From contig NZ_WUQZ01000001.1 in NCBI RefSeq assembly GCF_009829075.1, positions 124,001 to 188,000 of the forward strand: 64,000 nt of DNA. The letters run 5' to 3'. The translations under genes were made by a program, and so were the position numbers. This DNA comes from Sphingobacterium composti (GTDB taxonomy: Bacteria; Bacteroidota; Bacteroidia; Sphingobacteriales; Sphingobacteriaceae). Under the pieces are notes generated by a model. It was not told where the DNA came from and ran no database searches. It saw only the letters and a list, made by a program, of their open reading frames with translations. Positions 1 to 9,321 of this stretch are shown here, piece after piece (position 1 is the first letter of the stretch; each line of letters opens with the position of its first letter).

Positions 1-648
1 ATTAGCCGTTGCTAATCCCAAATCATTGTGACAGTGTGCCGATATAATGGCTTGGTCAATATTACTTACATTCTCTTTTAAGTATTTAATAAGATTGCCA
101 TATTGATGTGGCAAGCAGTATCCATTTGTGTCAGGAATATTAACTACGGTAGCACCTGCCGCAATAACTCCTTCAATCATACGTGCTAAATACTCTGGAT
201 TAGAACGACCAGCATCTTCTGCATAAAACTCTATATCTTCAACGAATTGTTTAGCATATTTTACCGCTGCAATACCGCGTTCTAAAATTGCATCGTGTGT
301 ACTATTGAATTTGTATTGAATATGAACGTCAGATACACCTATACCAGTATGAATACGAGGTCTTTTTGCAAATTTCAGAGCTTCAGCAGCAACTTTGATG
401 TCATTTTCATTAGCACGTGTCAAAGCACAAATGATAACATCATTTACGGCTTTTGATAATTCAACTACAGATTGAAAATCACCAGGGCTGGAAACAGGAA
501 AACCTGCCTCGATAATATCTACGCCTAAACGTTCTAAATCTTTTGCAATTTCGATTTTTTCAGGAGTGGTCAATTGACATCCTGGCACTTGCTCACCATC
601 ACGTAATGTCGTGTCAAAAATATATAAGTGATTCGGGTCGTGTAACAT
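1..648 (-). CDS. leuA: 2-isopropylmalate synthase, N-terminal part (cut by window edge)
   Basis: First committed step of leucine synthesis: condenses 2-ketoisovalerate with acetyl-CoA in the cytoplasm. The 216 residues visible are the start of the catalytic TIM barrel. The family signature [10 protein letters not shown] is at residues 11-20 (substrate and metal binding), and the metal-binding [10 protein letters not shown] stretch is at about 204-213, with His205 and His207. The gene runs off the left end, so the C-terminal regulatory domain cannot be judged. It is the last visible gene of the ilv-leu operon, 38 bases after the leuB stop. Homocitrate or citramalate synthase belong to the same superfamily, but the leuB/leuC/leuD context favours LeuA. 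Confidence 0.93.
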   Translation of the reverse strand, partial: MLHDPNHLYIFDTTLRDGEQVPGCQLTTPEKIEIAKDLERLGVDIIEAGFPVSSPGDFQSVVELSKAVNDVIICALTRANENDIKVAAEALKFAKRPRIHTGIGVSDVHIQYKFNSTHDAILERGIAAVKYAKQFVEDIEFYAEDAGRSNPEYLARMIEGVIAAGATVVNIPDTNGYCLPHQYGNLIKYLKENVSNIDQAIISAHCHNDLGLATAN

Positions 649-686
649 AATCTTTTCCTCTATATGTTTATACCTTGGTTATTTTC

Positions 687-1760
687 TTATTTAATATACG
701 CTAAAACTTTGGAACCCATTTCGTTTGTACCCAAAATTTTATCTGCAGGTGTTTCTGCATTTGCAATATCACCAGTTCTCCAGCCTGCTTTCAATGTATC
801 TGCAACTGCATTAGTAACCGCTTTTGCTTCTTCTTGAAGACCAAATGCAATATCTAATAATAATGCTGCTGATAGGATAGAAGCTAACGGGTTAGCTTTG
901 TTTTGTCCTGCGATATCGTGAGCCGAACCGTGGATTGGTTCGAAGAATCCTGTGCTGTCACCGATTGACGCGGAAGCCAACATCCCCATTGACCCTGCAA
1001 TTTGTGAAGCTTCATCCGTCAAGATATCACCAAATAAGTTTGCTGTTAATACCACATCAAATTTTTTCGGATTTTTTACTAATTGCATAGCAGCATTGTC
1101 GATAAACATGTGTTCTGTTTCCACATCCGAATATTCTTTTGCTAATTCTTGAACTACCTCTCTCCAAAGACGTGAAGTTTCCAATACATTGGCTTTATCT
1201 ACTGAACATAATTTTTTACCACGTGTACGTGCGGCTTCGTAAGCTTTGCGTGCAATACGTTCCACCTCGTAACGGTGGTAGTTCATCAAATCTGAAGCAA
1301 AAGTGTTGTCTTCGTTACGTTTTTTTTCACCGAAATATACGTCACCTGTCAATTCGCGGAAAAATAAAATATCTGTTCCACGTAACACTTCCGGTTTTAA
1401 ACTTGAAGCATCTAATAATTCATCAAATAATAGAATAGGACGTAAGTTTGCGTATAAACCTAATTCTTTACGAATTTTCAATAAACCTTGCTCAGGACGA
1501 ACTTTTGCAGAAGGGTCATTATCGTATTTGGCATGACCAATAGCACCAAATAAAATTGCGTCTGAAGCTTTAGCTTTTTCTAATGTTTCGTCAGGAAGGG
1601 GATTTCCAGTAGCTTCAATAGCAGTATGTCCCATGATAGCTTCATCAAATACGAAGTCATGATTATATTTTTCCGCAATAGCTTCTAAAACTTGCTTTCC
1701 CCAAGTCGTTACTTCTTGTCCAATTCCATCACCTGGAATGATTAGAATATTTTTCTTCAT
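687..1760 (-). CDS. leuB: 3-isopropylmalate dehydrogenase
   Basis: Oxidises and decarboxylates 3-isopropylmalate to 2-ketoisocaproate with NAD+, the third step of leucine synthesis. The 357-residue length is normal for the family. The N-terminus carries IIPGDGIGQEV, the LeuB-specific loop ELTGDVYFGEKKR lies at about 137-149, and the nucleotide-proximal signature NLFGDILTDEASQIAGSMGM is at about 241-260. These separate it from isocitrate and tartrate dehydrogenases. Its start lies 3 bases after the stop of the double ABC ATPase gene, so the two are probably translationally coupled. leuA follows downstream. Confidence 0.96.
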   Translation of the reverse strand: MKKNILIIPGDGIGQEVTTWGKQVLEAIAEKYNHDFVFDEAIMGHTAIEATGNPLPDETLEKAKASDAILFGAIGHAKYDNDPSAKVRPEQGLLKIRKELGLYANLRPILLFDELLDASSLKPEVLRGTDILFFRELTGDVYFGEKKRNEDNTFASDLMNYHRYEVERIARKAYEAARTRGKKLCSVDKANVLETSRLWREVVQELAKEYSDVETEHMFIDNAAMQLVKNPKKFDVVLTANLFGDILTDEASQIAGSMGMLASASIGDSTGFFEPIHGSAHDIAGQNKANPLASILSAALLLDIAFGLQEEAKAVTNAVADTLKAGWRTGDIANAETPADKILGTNEMGSKVLAYIK

Positions 1761-1763
1761 TTC

Positions 1764-3248
1764 TTAACCTACAGTTTCTAATATATTTTCTATGGCTTTT
1801 ACTTCGCCCTTCTCTAATACAATTCTATGTTCGATGCAGGACGGTAATTGGGACTCATAATGCCCAACATAAATTAATGTTTTGCCATATTGTACCAATT
1901 CGTCCACTACATCGTTAAAATATTTGGCTTGGTCATTATCCAAACCTTGACAAGGTTCATCCAATACTAATAAAGCCGGATTTTTAATGATAGTCCTTGC
2001 CAATAATGCTTGTCTTTGTTTTCCTAGCGGAAGCGTGTGCAGATTTTGATTTTTGTGTTCTGTCAAATCAAAAAACTCCAACAATTCTTCTATTTGTTTT
2101 TTCTCATTAAATTTTACGTCAATAAACCAACCGATACTGTCGTAAAATCCAGAAGCAATGGTATGCCAAACGGTAGCGTTTTGGTCAAAATACCAATGCA
2201 TTTCGGGAGATATAATCCCTATTTTTTGTTTTATATCCCAAATACTTTCGCCAGAACCTCTTTTATTTCCAAACAAGGATAGGTCGTGACCGTAAGCTTG
2301 AGGATGGTCGCCATTAATTAGGCTTAATAATGTAGATTTACCCGAACCATTTGATCCTTGTAAAAGCCATTTCTCTCCAACATTTACTTTCCATGAAACA
2401 TCTCTCAATACTACTTTTTCGCCATAACGAATGTTTATGTTATTCATTTCTGCTACCGTTTCGTAGTTCGTTTCTGGAATTTCACGTAAAAAAGCAGGTA
2501 ATTCTTTTTTCTGACGTTTTTTGTCTTTAGCAAAGTCATCGGGAGAATCCGCAATTTCTATTTTGCCCTTCACAATATGTGCATAACAATTGATAGACTT
2601 TGGCAAAAAGGAATCGTTGGTAATCAAAATAAGTTGAACACCTTCTACTACTAATTCATCCAACCATTTGTTCAAGACTGCTCTTGAATTTTTGTCTAGT
2701 CCTGTATAAGGCTCATCAATAATCAAAAGTTGCGGTTTTGCCCACAAGCCACGAACCAATTGCAATTTCTTGTGTTCGCCGCTGGACAATTCAATCAATT
2801 GAGAAGATTGTACATCTTCAAATCCAAAATCCTGAATTCGTTGTTGAATATCCGAAAAGTCTAGATTTTCTTTCTTAGCGTAGTGTTCCAACTCTGCTTT
2901 AACCGTTAAGGTGTCGTGACCTTGATGATGGTTGTAGCGTTGTTGGTAGTAAAAATTGCGATCGCCTTCCAAATTGGTAAATTGATACCAATTGGAAATA
3001 TAAAGAACTTTAGCAGGAAGTGATTTCGATAAATCAAAATTTAATTTAATAGCATTATCTGAAGGAATGAATCCTGCGATTGATTTTGCTAAGGTAGTTT
3101 TGCCAGAACCAGACGTACCCCCAATAACATAATTTTCCCCTTGCTGGATAGACCAAGAAAGGGAATCCAATACCACATTATTCGGGTATTGAATCGTTAA
3201 ATTATCAATATGGACGACTGGTTCTGTCATTTTATTTTTCTTTGTCAT
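1764..3248 (-). CDS. Double ATP-binding ABC protein (ModF-like), inside the leucine operon
   Basis: Soluble protein of 494 residues with two fused ABC nucleotide-binding domains and no membrane segment. The first domain has Walker A GGTSGSGKT, signature LSSGEHKK and Walker B LLIIDEP. The second has Walker A GSNGSGKS, a degenerate signature LPLGKQRQ and Walker B LLVLDEP. This layout resembles E. coli ModF, whose job is poorly understood; ABC-F translation factors are an alternative, but their long interdomain linker is not evident. No permease or binding protein is nearby. The gene sits between leuD and leuB, 3 bases ahead of leuB. The start used here (Met at 3248) lies in a palindromic repeat; an internal Met seven codons in (3230) begins where ABC homology starts and may be the original start. 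Confidence 0.8.
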   Translation of the reverse strand: MTKKNKMTEPVVHIDNLTIQYPNNVVLDSLSWSIQQGENYVIGGTSGSGKTTLAKSIAGFIPSDNAIKLNFDLSKSLPAKVLYISNWYQFTNLEGDRNFYYQQRYNHHQGHDTLTVKAELEHYAKKENLDFSDIQQRIQDFGFEDVQSSQLIELSSGEHKKLQLVRGLWAKPQLLIIDEPYTGLDKNSRAVLNKWLDELVVEGVQLILITNDSFLPKSINCYAHIVKGKIEIADSPDDFAKDKKRQKKELPAFLREIPETNYETVAEMNNINIRYGEKVVLRDVSWKVNVGEKWLLQGSNGSGKSTLLSLINGDHPQAYGHDLSLFGNKRGSGESIWDIKQKIGIISPEMHWYFDQNATVWHTIASGFYDSIGWFIDVKFNEKKQIEELLEFFDLTEHKNQNLHTLPLGKQRQALLARTIIKNPALLVLDEPCQGLDNDQAKYFNDVVDELVQYGKTLIYVGHYESQLPSCIEHRIVLEKGEVKAIENILETVG

Positions 3249-3347
3249 TCCGACGATAGGAGGAATCTAAACAATTGACAATTGTAGATTAATAATTATC
3301 AATTAAGTGCAGATTTCTCTCTTCACTCGTTCCCTTCGAAATGACGT
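3244..3347. repeat. Imperfect palindromic intergenic repeat
   Basis: The left arm begins GTCATTCCGACGATAGG (3244-3268). The right arm (3311-3345) ends CCCTTCGAAATGAC. The two arms face each other across an AT-rich centre that itself holds CAATTGACAATTG. Arms of this type (GTCATTnCGA...GAnnnATCT) are remembered as dispersed intergenic repeats in Bacteroidota genomes; I could not search for copies. The left arm runs into the annotated start codon of the ABC gene. Confidence 0.6.
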
Positions 3348-3355
3348 TATAATTT

Positions 3356-3961
3356 TTAATCTCTATAAAAAGAAAAAGGTCTTGTTTGCTCGAAATTTTC
3401 AATTTCAGCTTTGTGGCTCAAAATGAAGTCGATATCGTCATATCCATTAATCAAACATGATTTTTTGTAGGGATTGATTTCGAATTCGAATGATTCGCCA
3501 GTCGCTGCGATTGTCAATGTTTGTGCTTCCAAATCGACCACTAATTGTGCATTATTGTCAGCAAAAACTTGCGCGAAGATTTTTTCTAAACATTCTTCAG
3601 TTACTGTGATAGGCAATACGCCATTATTCAAGGCATTACCTTTGAAAATATCAGCAAAGAATGAGCTTACCACGACTTTAAATCCGTAGTCGTCAATAGC
3701 CCAAGCTGCGTGTTCACGTGATGAACCACAACCGAAGTTTTTACCAGCAACTAAGATTTGACCTGAGAATTTAGGGTCATTCAACACAAAATCAGCTTTT
3801 GGTTGATTATTGTTGTCAAAACGCCAATCGCGGAATAAGTTTTCCCCAAAACCTTCACGAGTCGTCGCTTTTAAGAAACGCGCCGGGATGATTTGGTCGG
3901 TATCGATATTTTCAATCGGTAGTGGTACTACTGTTGAAGTTAATTTTTCAAATTTTTTCAT
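3356..3961 (-). CDS. leuD: 3-isopropylmalate dehydratase, small subunit
   Basis: Small subunit of isopropylmalate isomerase, which works as a LeuC-LeuD complex in the cytoplasm to move the hydroxyl from C2 to C3. The 201-residue protein has [19 protein letters not shown] near the N-terminus and the conserved [14 protein letters not shown] loop at about residues 75-88, both typical of the swivelling aconitase domain 4. It is separated from leuC by two unrelated genes, which is unusual because leuC and leuD are normally adjacent. AT-rich palindromes flank it on both sides. Confidence 0.95.
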   Translation of the reverse strand: MKKFEKLTSTVVPLPIENIDTDQIIPARFLKATTREGFGENLFRDWRFDNNNQPKADFVLNDPKFSGQILVAGKNFGCGSSREHAAWAIDDYGFKVVVSSFFADIFKGNALNNGVLPITVTEECLEKIFAQVFADNNAQLVVDLEAQTLTIAATGESFEFEINPYKKSCLINGYDDIDFILSHKAEIENFEQTRPFSFYRD

Positions 3962-3970
3962 CTTTCAGAG

Positions 3971-4087
3971 TAAAAAGTCAAAATTAAAAGGTCAAAAACC
4001 TATTTAATTTGAGTTTAAATGAATTATTATTCCTGTGTTTTTAAAATGTAATAAACTATATTTTTAAATTTTAATTTTTACTTTTTA
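3971..4087. repeat. AT-rich inverted repeat between leuD and methyltransferase
   Basis: The arm TAAAAAGTCAAAATTAAAA (3971-3989) is complementary at 18 of 19 positions to TTTTAATTTTTACTTTTTA (4069-4087). The right arm ends on the methyltransferase stop codon (TAA on the minus strand, 4085-4087). Transcribed as RNA it could form a weak long-range hairpin. Confidence 0.6.
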
Positions 4088-4906
4088 ATTCACACGGGCT
4101 CTTACTTCTCTCAATTTTAGGGTCATACTTGTCGCTTCTTTTTCCACCCAATTGTTGTAGTCTGCAATTGCTTGTAAACGGTCAGAATCGGATATATAGC
4201 CCTCATTAACCATTTGTTTAGAACTCGCTACGTTGGACCAAATTTTTAATTTTTCGAGATGAGTTGGAAACATTCGTTCATAATGTTCATCAGCGTTGAA
4301 GATCTCGATTTCGTCAAACCCATGTTCTTCAAAGATATCAATCAAGTCAAACCCGATGCGGTTATTCATGCCTGCATCTTTACGCCACATCAAAAACATG
4401 TTGTAAAAATTCTGCATGCTCGCTGGAATCCTTGGTGTCCAATTGATGGCTTCGTGATTGTAATCCAAAATCGAAATCTGACCATTTGGTTTCAACAAGG
4501 ATTTTATTTTATCAATGGCTTTATCCAATGTCGAAATCCATTGAAACGTACGCGCAGATACAATAAGGTCAAATTTTTCTTCAGTCTCGAAATCTAAAAA
4601 ATCCATATGGATAAATTCTAGATTCTCGACATCAGCAAAAAGCTTTTTGCCTTCAGCAATAAATGACTCGGTATTATCGACCCCTACGACATAACCTGTC
4701 GGACCAACCAACTGCGCTATATCTTTGGTAATCGAACCTGTACCACAGCCAATATCCAAAACTCTCAAACCAGGCTTCAGCGCTGATTTAAGTGTTCTGT
4801 AATCCTGTTCCAAAGTACGTTGGTTGAAGATAGAAGAAGCATTTTGACCTGTTCTATCAATAACCTTGTTTTCGGTAACAGTTACTGCCTGACAAATTTG
4901 ACACAT
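4085..4906 (-). CDS. Class I SAM-dependent methyltransferase
   Basis: Cytoplasmic protein of 273 residues with a Rossmann-type methyltransferase domain. Motif I is VLDIGCGTGS (about 49-58). An acidic residue closes the next strand (VGVDNTESF), and FDLIVSARTFQWI (about 113-125) is the post-II/motif IV region. It begins with MCQICQ, a CxxC that is not part of the core fold and could bind metal or be redox active. The substrate cannot be told from sequence. It lies between leuD and the ABM gene in the leucine operon and is flanked by related AT-rich repeat arms, as if inserted as a unit. No role in leucine synthesis is known to me. Confidence 0.82.
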   Translation of the reverse strand: MCQICQAVTVTENKVIDRTGQNASSIFNQRTLEQDYRTLKSALKPGLRVLDIGCGTGSITKDIAQLVGPTGYVVGVDNTESFIAEGKKLFADVENLEFIHMDFLDFETEEKFDLIVSARTFQWISTLDKAIDKIKSLLKPNGQISILDYNHEAINWTPRIPASMQNFYNMFLMWRKDAGMNNRIGFDLIDIFEEHGFDEIEIFNADEHYERMFPTHLEKLKIWSNVASSKQMVNEGYISDSDRLQAIADYNNWVEKEATSMTLKLREVRARVN

Positions 4907-4914
4907 TTTGTTAA

Positions 4915-4936
4915 AGTAAAAAGTTAAAATTCAAAA
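4915..4936. repeat. Second copy of the AT-rich arm, upstream of the methyltransferase
   Basis: GTAAAAAGTTAAAATT closely matches the arm at 3971-3989 and lies in the same orientation, so it is inverted relative to 4069-4087. The methyltransferase gene is therefore bracketed by inverted arms. The arm is AT-rich and short, so chance resemblance is possible. Confidence 0.4.
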
Positions 4937-4939
4937 GAA

Positions 4940-5221
4940 TTAAATGTAATGTTCAACTGTTGGGAAAGGATCGTAAAAATGGTGCAGTAACTCTTTCCAT
5001 TCTTGATATTCCTTGGACTCACGGAATCCAATTGTATGATCTTCTAAAGTTTCCCAGTTGACCAATAAAATATATTTATTTGGTGTTTCTAAACACTTTT
5101 TTAATTTATGTGATATGTAGCCTTTCATATTGCTAATGATTTTCTGTGCTTTTGAAAAAGATTTCTCGAATTCATCAGTAAGATCACTTTTAACATTCAG
5201 AATAGCTACTTCTAATATCAT
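4940..5221 (-). CDS. ABM-like (antibiotic biosynthesis monooxygenase) domain protein
   Basis: Small 93-residue protein of the dimeric alpha/beta-barrel fold. Diagnostic features are the opening strand MILEVAILNVK, the helix with repeated charged residues (DEFEKSFSKAQKIISNMKGY), and the strand YILLVNWETLEDHTIGFRES followed by YQEWKELLHHFYDPFPTVEHY. Members include heme-degrading and quinone-oxidising enzymes and many of unknown use. Here the C-terminal HHFYDPFPTVEHY is typical of the small stand-alone group. It lies directly after leuC (19-base gap) and before the methyltransferase. Function unknown. Confidence 0.72.
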   Translation of the reverse strand: MILEVAILNVKSDLTDEFEKSFSKAQKIISNMKGYISHKLKKCLETPNKYILLVNWETLEDHTIGFRESKEYQEWKELLHHFYDPFPTVEHYI

Positions 5222-5240
5222 ATGCTTTGAATCTATGCTA

Positions 5241-6638
5241 TTAAATTAATTCTCTTACGTCTACAACTTTACCAGTGATAGCTGCCGCCGCTGCAGTTAA
5301 AGGGCTTACCAACATTGTACGTGCGTTAGGACCTTGACGACCTTCGAAATTGCGGTTTGATGTGGATACACAGTATTTACCTGCTGGGATTTTATCCTCG
5401 TTCATTCCCAAACAAGCCGAACATCCTGGTTCACGTAATTGGAAACCTGCTGCTTCGAATACTTTGTCGATACCTTCAGCTTTCGCTTGTGCTTCTACTT
5501 GTTTTGAGCCTGGTACAATCCAAACTTCTACACCTTCAGCTTTTTGTTTACCAGAAACAAATGCCGCTACTTGACGTAAATCTTCGATGCGTGAGTTGGT
5601 ACATGAACCGATAAAAACATAATCTACAGGTTTACCCAATACTTGTTCACCATCAGTAAAACCCATATAGTCTAATGCCTTTTGGTAAGAAGGTTGTTCG
5701 CTTTCTGGTTGTGCTGCTGTAGTAGGAATTGATTGTTTTACACCGATACCCATTCCTGGATTCGTACCATAAGTAATCATAGGCTGAATATCTGCCGCAT
5801 CAAAAGTTAATACCGCATCAAACTCCGCATCTTCATCCGTGTACAAAGTTTTCCAGTACGCTAATGCTTCATCCCATTTTTCACCTTTAGGTGCAAATTC
5901 TCTGCCTTTGATGTATTCGAAAGTCGTTTCGTCAGGAGCAATAAGTCCTCCACGAGCGCCCATTTCGATACTCATGTTACATACTGTCATACGACCTTCC
6001 ATGCTCAATGAGCGGATTGCCGAACCAGCAAACTCTACGAAATAACCAGTACCACCTGCTGCGGTAGTATTAGAGATCACGTAAAGGATAATATCTTTTG
6101 CGCCGACCCCTTTTTGCAATTCACCATTCACTTCGATTTTCATCGTTTTTGGTTTTGACTGCAATAGACATTGTGTAGCGAAAACTTGTTCTACTTGAGA
6201 AGTACCGATACCAAAAGCAATAGCACCAAAAGCACCATGTGTCGATGTGTGGCTATCACCACAAACCATCGTTTTACCTGGTAATGTGATACCCAATTCT
6301 GGGCCGATAACGTGTACTATACCTTGATAAGGATGACCTAAACCATATAACTCGATGCCAAATTCTGACGTGTTTTTAGTCAACATATCCACTTGGTAGC
6401 GCGATAATTCTTCTTTAATAGGAAGGTGCTGGTCTAAAGTAGGAACGTTGTGATCGGCTGTCGCAACAGTTTGGTTAGGACGGAATACAGGAAGACCTCT
6501 TTTGCGCAATCCATCGAATGCTTGAGGAGAAGTCACTTCATGAATCAAATGCGTGTCGATATACAATATATCTGGAAAACCTTCTGCACGCTTGACGACG
6601 TGAGCATCCCAAATCTTTTCTACTAATGTTTTTCCCAT
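5241..6638 (-). CDS. leuC: 3-isopropylmalate dehydratase, large subunit
   Basis: Large, [4Fe-4S]-bearing subunit of isopropylmalate isomerase. The 465-residue length fits bacterial LeuC. Cluster ligands are visible in [14 protein letters not shown] (Cys at about 345) and CSACLGMN (two Cys near 405-408). [16 protein letters not shown] (about 124-139) and RNFEGRQG near the C-terminus are aconitase-superfamily signatures. It follows ilvC across a hairpin-forming gap of 96 bases and is separated from its partner leuD by an ABM gene and a methyltransferase gene. Confidence 0.96.
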   Translation of the reverse strand: MGKTLVEKIWDAHVVKRAEGFPDILYIDTHLIHEVTSPQAFDGLRKRGLPVFRPNQTVATADHNVPTLDQHLPIKEELSRYQVDMLTKNTSEFGIELYGLGHPYQGIVHVIGPELGITLPGKTMVCGDSHTSTHGAFGAIAFGIGTSQVEQVFATQCLLQSKPKTMKIEVNGELQKGVGAKDIILYVISNTTAAGGTGYFVEFAGSAIRSLSMEGRMTVCNMSIEMGARGGLIAPDETTFEYIKGREFAPKGEKWDEALAYWKTLYTDEDAEFDAVLTFDAADIQPMITYGTNPGMGIGVKQSIPTTAAQPESEQPSYQKALDYMGFTDGEQVLGKPVDYVFIGSCTNSRIEDLRQVAAFVSGKQKAEGVEVWIVPGSKQVEAQAKAEGIDKVFEAAGFQLREPGCSACLGMNEDKIPAGKYCVSTSNRNFEGRQGPNARTMLVSPLTAAAAAITGKVVDVRELI

Positions 6639-6662
6639 TTCTCTATCTTATATATTAACAAA

Positions 6663-6716
6663 GTTACGAAAGTTACAGAGTTATGTGCGATCACATAGCC
6701 TCGTAACTTTCGTCAC
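6663..6716. repeat. Long hairpin between ilvC and leuC
   Basis: Two 25-base arms (6663-6687 and 6692-6716) with a 4-base CGAT loop; 20 of 25 positions are complementary. The core is GTTACGAAAGTTAC against GTAACTTTCGTCAC. No T-run follows on the minus strand, so it does not look like a full terminator. It may stabilise or process the mRNA, or be a mobile palindromic repeat. Confidence 0.7.
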
Positions 6717-6734
6717 CTATTAATGTATGATTTA

Positions 6735-8216
6735 TTAAACTGTTTTAATCGTCTTCATTGCAGTCATCGCTTTACGTAATTTACGTCCAACGACCTCTAC
6801 TGGATGATTGCGTAAAATTTCATTTACCTGAACCAATTTCACGTTATCTACAGAACCATCTTTACCTTCATTGAAGTTTTTACCAACGATATCTGTATCA
6901 ACTGTTTTCATGAAATCAGCTAATAACGGTTTACAAGCTTGGTCGAATAAGTAACATCCGTACTCAGCAGTATCCGAAATAACGCGGTTCATTTCGAATA
7001 ATTTACGACGGGCAATTGTGTTTGCGATAAGTGGAGTCTCATGCAATGATTCGTAGTATGCAGATTCAGGTTTGATACCTGCTTCAACCATTGTTTCGAA
7101 AGCCAATTCAACACCAGCTCTAACAAAAGCAACCATCAATAAGTAGTTGTCAAAATACTCTTGTTCTGAGATTTTAACATCACCAGCAGGAGTTTTTTCG
7201 AAAGCAGTTTCACCTGTTTCCGCTCTCCATTTCAATAAGTTTGCATCACCATTTGCCCAGTCTTCCATCATAGTTCTAGAAAACTCGCCCGACATGATAT
7301 CGTCTTGGTGTTTTTGGAACAATGGACGCATGATATCTTTCAATTCTTCTGACAATTCAAAAGCTTTGATTTTTGCTGGGTTGCTCAAACGGTCAAGCAT
7401 ACCTGATACACCACCGTGTTTTAAGGCTTCTGTGATTACTTCAACACCGTATTGTACTAATTTAGAAGCGTAACCAGCGTCGATACCTTTTTCAACCATT
7501 TTGTCGAAAGAAAGGATAGAACCAGTTTGCAACAAACCACAAAGGATAGTTTGCTCACCCATTAAGTCAGATTTAACCTCTGCTACAAAAGATGATTTCA
7601 ATACACCTGCACGGTGACCACCTGTACCTACACAATATGCTTTTGCTTCAGCCCATCCTTTACCTTGAGGGTCATTTTCTGGGTGAACAGCGATCAATGT
7701 AGGAACACCAAAACCTCTTAAGTACTCAGCACGTACTTCAGAACCTGGACATTTAGGTGCAACCATGATTACAGTGATATCTTTACGAATTTGCATACCT
7801 TCTTCTACGATGTTGAAACCGTGCGAATAAGATAATGTAGCTCCTTGTTTCATCAATGGCATTACGGCATTGATTACTGCTGTATGTTGTTTATCTGGAG
7901 TCAAGTTGATAACTAAATCAGCTGTAGGGATTAACTCATCATAAGTACCTACTGTGAAGTTGTTATCAGTTGCATTTTTCCATGAATCTCTTTTTTGCTC
8001 AATAGCTTCTTTACGTAATGCGTAAGAAACGTCCAAACCGCTGTCCCTTAAATTTAAACCTTGGTTCAAACCTTGTGCACCAGCACCTACGATTACGATT
8101 TTTTTACCCTTTAAAGCATTTACGCCATCAGCGAATTCTGATGAATCCATAAATTCAGCTACACCTAATTGGTTTAATTGCTCTCTAAGAGGTAATGTGT
8201 TAAAATAATTTGCCAT
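6735..8216 (-). CDS. ilvC: Ketol-acid reductoisomerase (class II)
   Basis: Converts acetolactate or acetohydroxybutyrate to the dihydroxy acids with NADPH and Mg2+, the second common step to valine and isoleucine. At 493 residues it is the long class II form, like the E. coli enzyme, rather than the class I form of about 330-350. The Rossmann motif [12 protein letters not shown] is at about 42-53; the metal-binding helix [11 protein letters not shown] is at about 217-227. The duplicated C-terminal knotted domain (second half, with [17 protein letters not shown]) explains the length. It is preceded by the DinB-like gene (34-base gap) and followed by leuC. Confidence 0.96.
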   Translation of the reverse strand: MANYFNTLPLREQLNQLGVAEFMDSSEFADGVNALKGKKIVIVGAGAQGLNQGLNLRDSGLDVSYALRKEAIEQKRDSWKNATDNNFTVGTYDELIPTADLVINLTPDKQHTAVINAVMPLMKQGATLSYSHGFNIVEEGMQIRKDITVIMVAPKCPGSEVRAEYLRGFGVPTLIAVHPENDPQGKGWAEAKAYCVGTGGHRAGVLKSSFVAEVKSDLMGEQTILCGLLQTGSILSFDKMVEKGIDAGYASKLVQYGVEVITEALKHGGVSGMLDRLSNPAKIKAFELSEELKDIMRPLFQKHQDDIMSGEFSRTMMEDWANGDANLLKWRAETGETAFEKTPAGDVKISEQEYFDNYLLMVAFVRAGVELAFETMVEAGIKPESAYYESLHETPLIANTIARRKLFEMNRVISDTAEYGCYLFDQACKPLLADFMKTVDTDIVGKNFNEGKDGSVDNVKLVQVNEILRNHPVEVVGRKLRKAMTAMKTIKTV

Positions 8217-8250
8217 TGTCGTACTATTTTAATTTGTCTTTTCTTAAGTT

Positions 8251-8724
8251 TTATTTATTGTTGTTGATTATTCTTTTTTGTGCAGTCACATAACCCAAAT
8301 GTGTATTGTCGTGACCAGCCGTGGTAATGATAACATCTTCAATACTTTCCAGAACTGCACCATATGTGCTTGTTTCAAAAGGAACAACATTGTTTAGTTT
8401 GCCTTCATTGTAGTCCTTTTCAAGTGTTTCAATCGTTGAAATAGCTAAGGCCTTTAAGTCATCTACCTCATCTTGTGTGACAAAGTAAGTCGGCTTTGTG
8501 CCTTTAGCGTATGCAGAAATATATTTCACACTCGAAGCATCAGCCAAAATACCTGTACGTACATAACATAATACTGGTGTAGTAACCACAATATGCCCAA
8601 AATTCCAAATGATATTATTGTTAAATCCTGCCGGAATTTCGTTTAACTCCTCTAATGAAAGACTTTCAATATCCTTAATGAAAGCTTTACGCGCATCTAA
8701 AATAAACTTGAATACTTCTTTCAT
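8251..8724 (-). CDS. DinB-like four-helix-bundle protein
   Basis: A 157-residue protein with the DinB/YfiT-like metal-site pattern: one His after the second helix (NFGHIVVT, about 41-48) and two near the C-terminus (GHDNTHLGYV, about 137-146). This fold is found in thiol transferases, such as those using bacillithiol or mycothiol, and in many uncharacterised proteins. It lies between ilvN (4-base gap) and ilvC, so it is almost certainly co-transcribed with branched-chain amino acid genes. No link to that pathway is established. A role in stress or thiol chemistry is only a guess. Confidence 0.78.
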   Translation of the reverse strand: MKEVFKFILDARKAFIKDIESLSLEELNEIPAGFNNNIIWNFGHIVVTTPVLCYVRTGILADASSVKYISAYAKGTKPTYFVTQDEVDDLKALAISTIETLEKDYNEGKLNNVVPFETSTYGAVLESIEDVIITTAGHDNTHLGYVTAQKRIINNNK

Positions 8725-8728
8725 ATGA

Positions 8729-9319
8729 TTACATCGTGAATACTTTGTCCTGTTGGTCTAAGAATTCGTTTTCGACGATTTCTGGTGCAGGCTCTTCTTT
8801 TTCGAATTGTTTTAATTTTTCGTGGAATCCAGCACTTGCTTTTATAATGGCAATACGTGCACCTCGAACGAATTCAATTAAGCCGTATTTAGTCAATTCT
8901 GCAGTCAATCGGTCAATTTCTTCGCGGTGACCAGCAGTCTCAAAAACGATGTAGTCAGGACGAATCACTACTACATTAGCACCGTATTCACGTAATAAAC
9001 GCTCTACGTAAACTTTCTCGTTTACGACTTCTGTCGGTACTTTGTAAAGAGCTTGTTCTTGCCAAATTAATTCGTCGTTGGTATTGAAATATGCTTTCAA
9101 TACTTCGACTTGTTTTTCGATTTGACGACAAAGTTTACGAACCACATCTTCTGATTCGGTAATCAAAATCGTGAAACGGTGAATTCCGTCAACCTCAGAA
9201 GGGGAGGTGTTCAAACTTTCTATGTTGATTTTACGTCTTGAAAAAATATTAGAAATACGACCTATCATACCGATAGCGTTTTCTGTATATAGTGTAATGG
9301 TAAATTCTTGCTTTTCCAT
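8729..9319 (-). CDS. ilvN: Acetolactate synthase, small (regulatory) subunit
   Basis: Regulatory subunit that activates the IlvB catalytic subunit and usually confers valine feedback. The N-terminal ACT domain is clear: FTITLYTENAIGMIGRISN (about 6-24), then RRKINIESLNTSPSEVDGIHRFTI. A second ACT-like C-terminal domain follows. Its 196 residues are longer than the roughly 160-170 of compact forms, with an acidic tail. It begins 2 bases after the ilvB stop, so translational coupling and a fixed subunit ratio are likely. Confidence 0.94.
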   Translation of the reverse strand: MEKQEFTITLYTENAIGMIGRISNIFSRRKINIESLNTSPSEVDGIHRFTILITESEDVVRKLCRQIEKQVEVLKAYFNTNDELIWQEQALYKVPTEVVNEKVYVERLLREYGANVVVIRPDYIVFETAGHREEIDRLTAELTKYGLIEFVRGARIAIIKASAGFHEKLKQFEKEEPAPEIVENEFLDQQDKVFTM

Positions 9320-9321
9320 TT

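Noticed and set aside
1764..3248. Double ABC ATPase as part of a branched-chain amino acid importer
   Set aside because: No permease or substrate-binding protein is nearby, and the two ATPase domains are fused as in ModF-like proteins rather than in amino acid importers.
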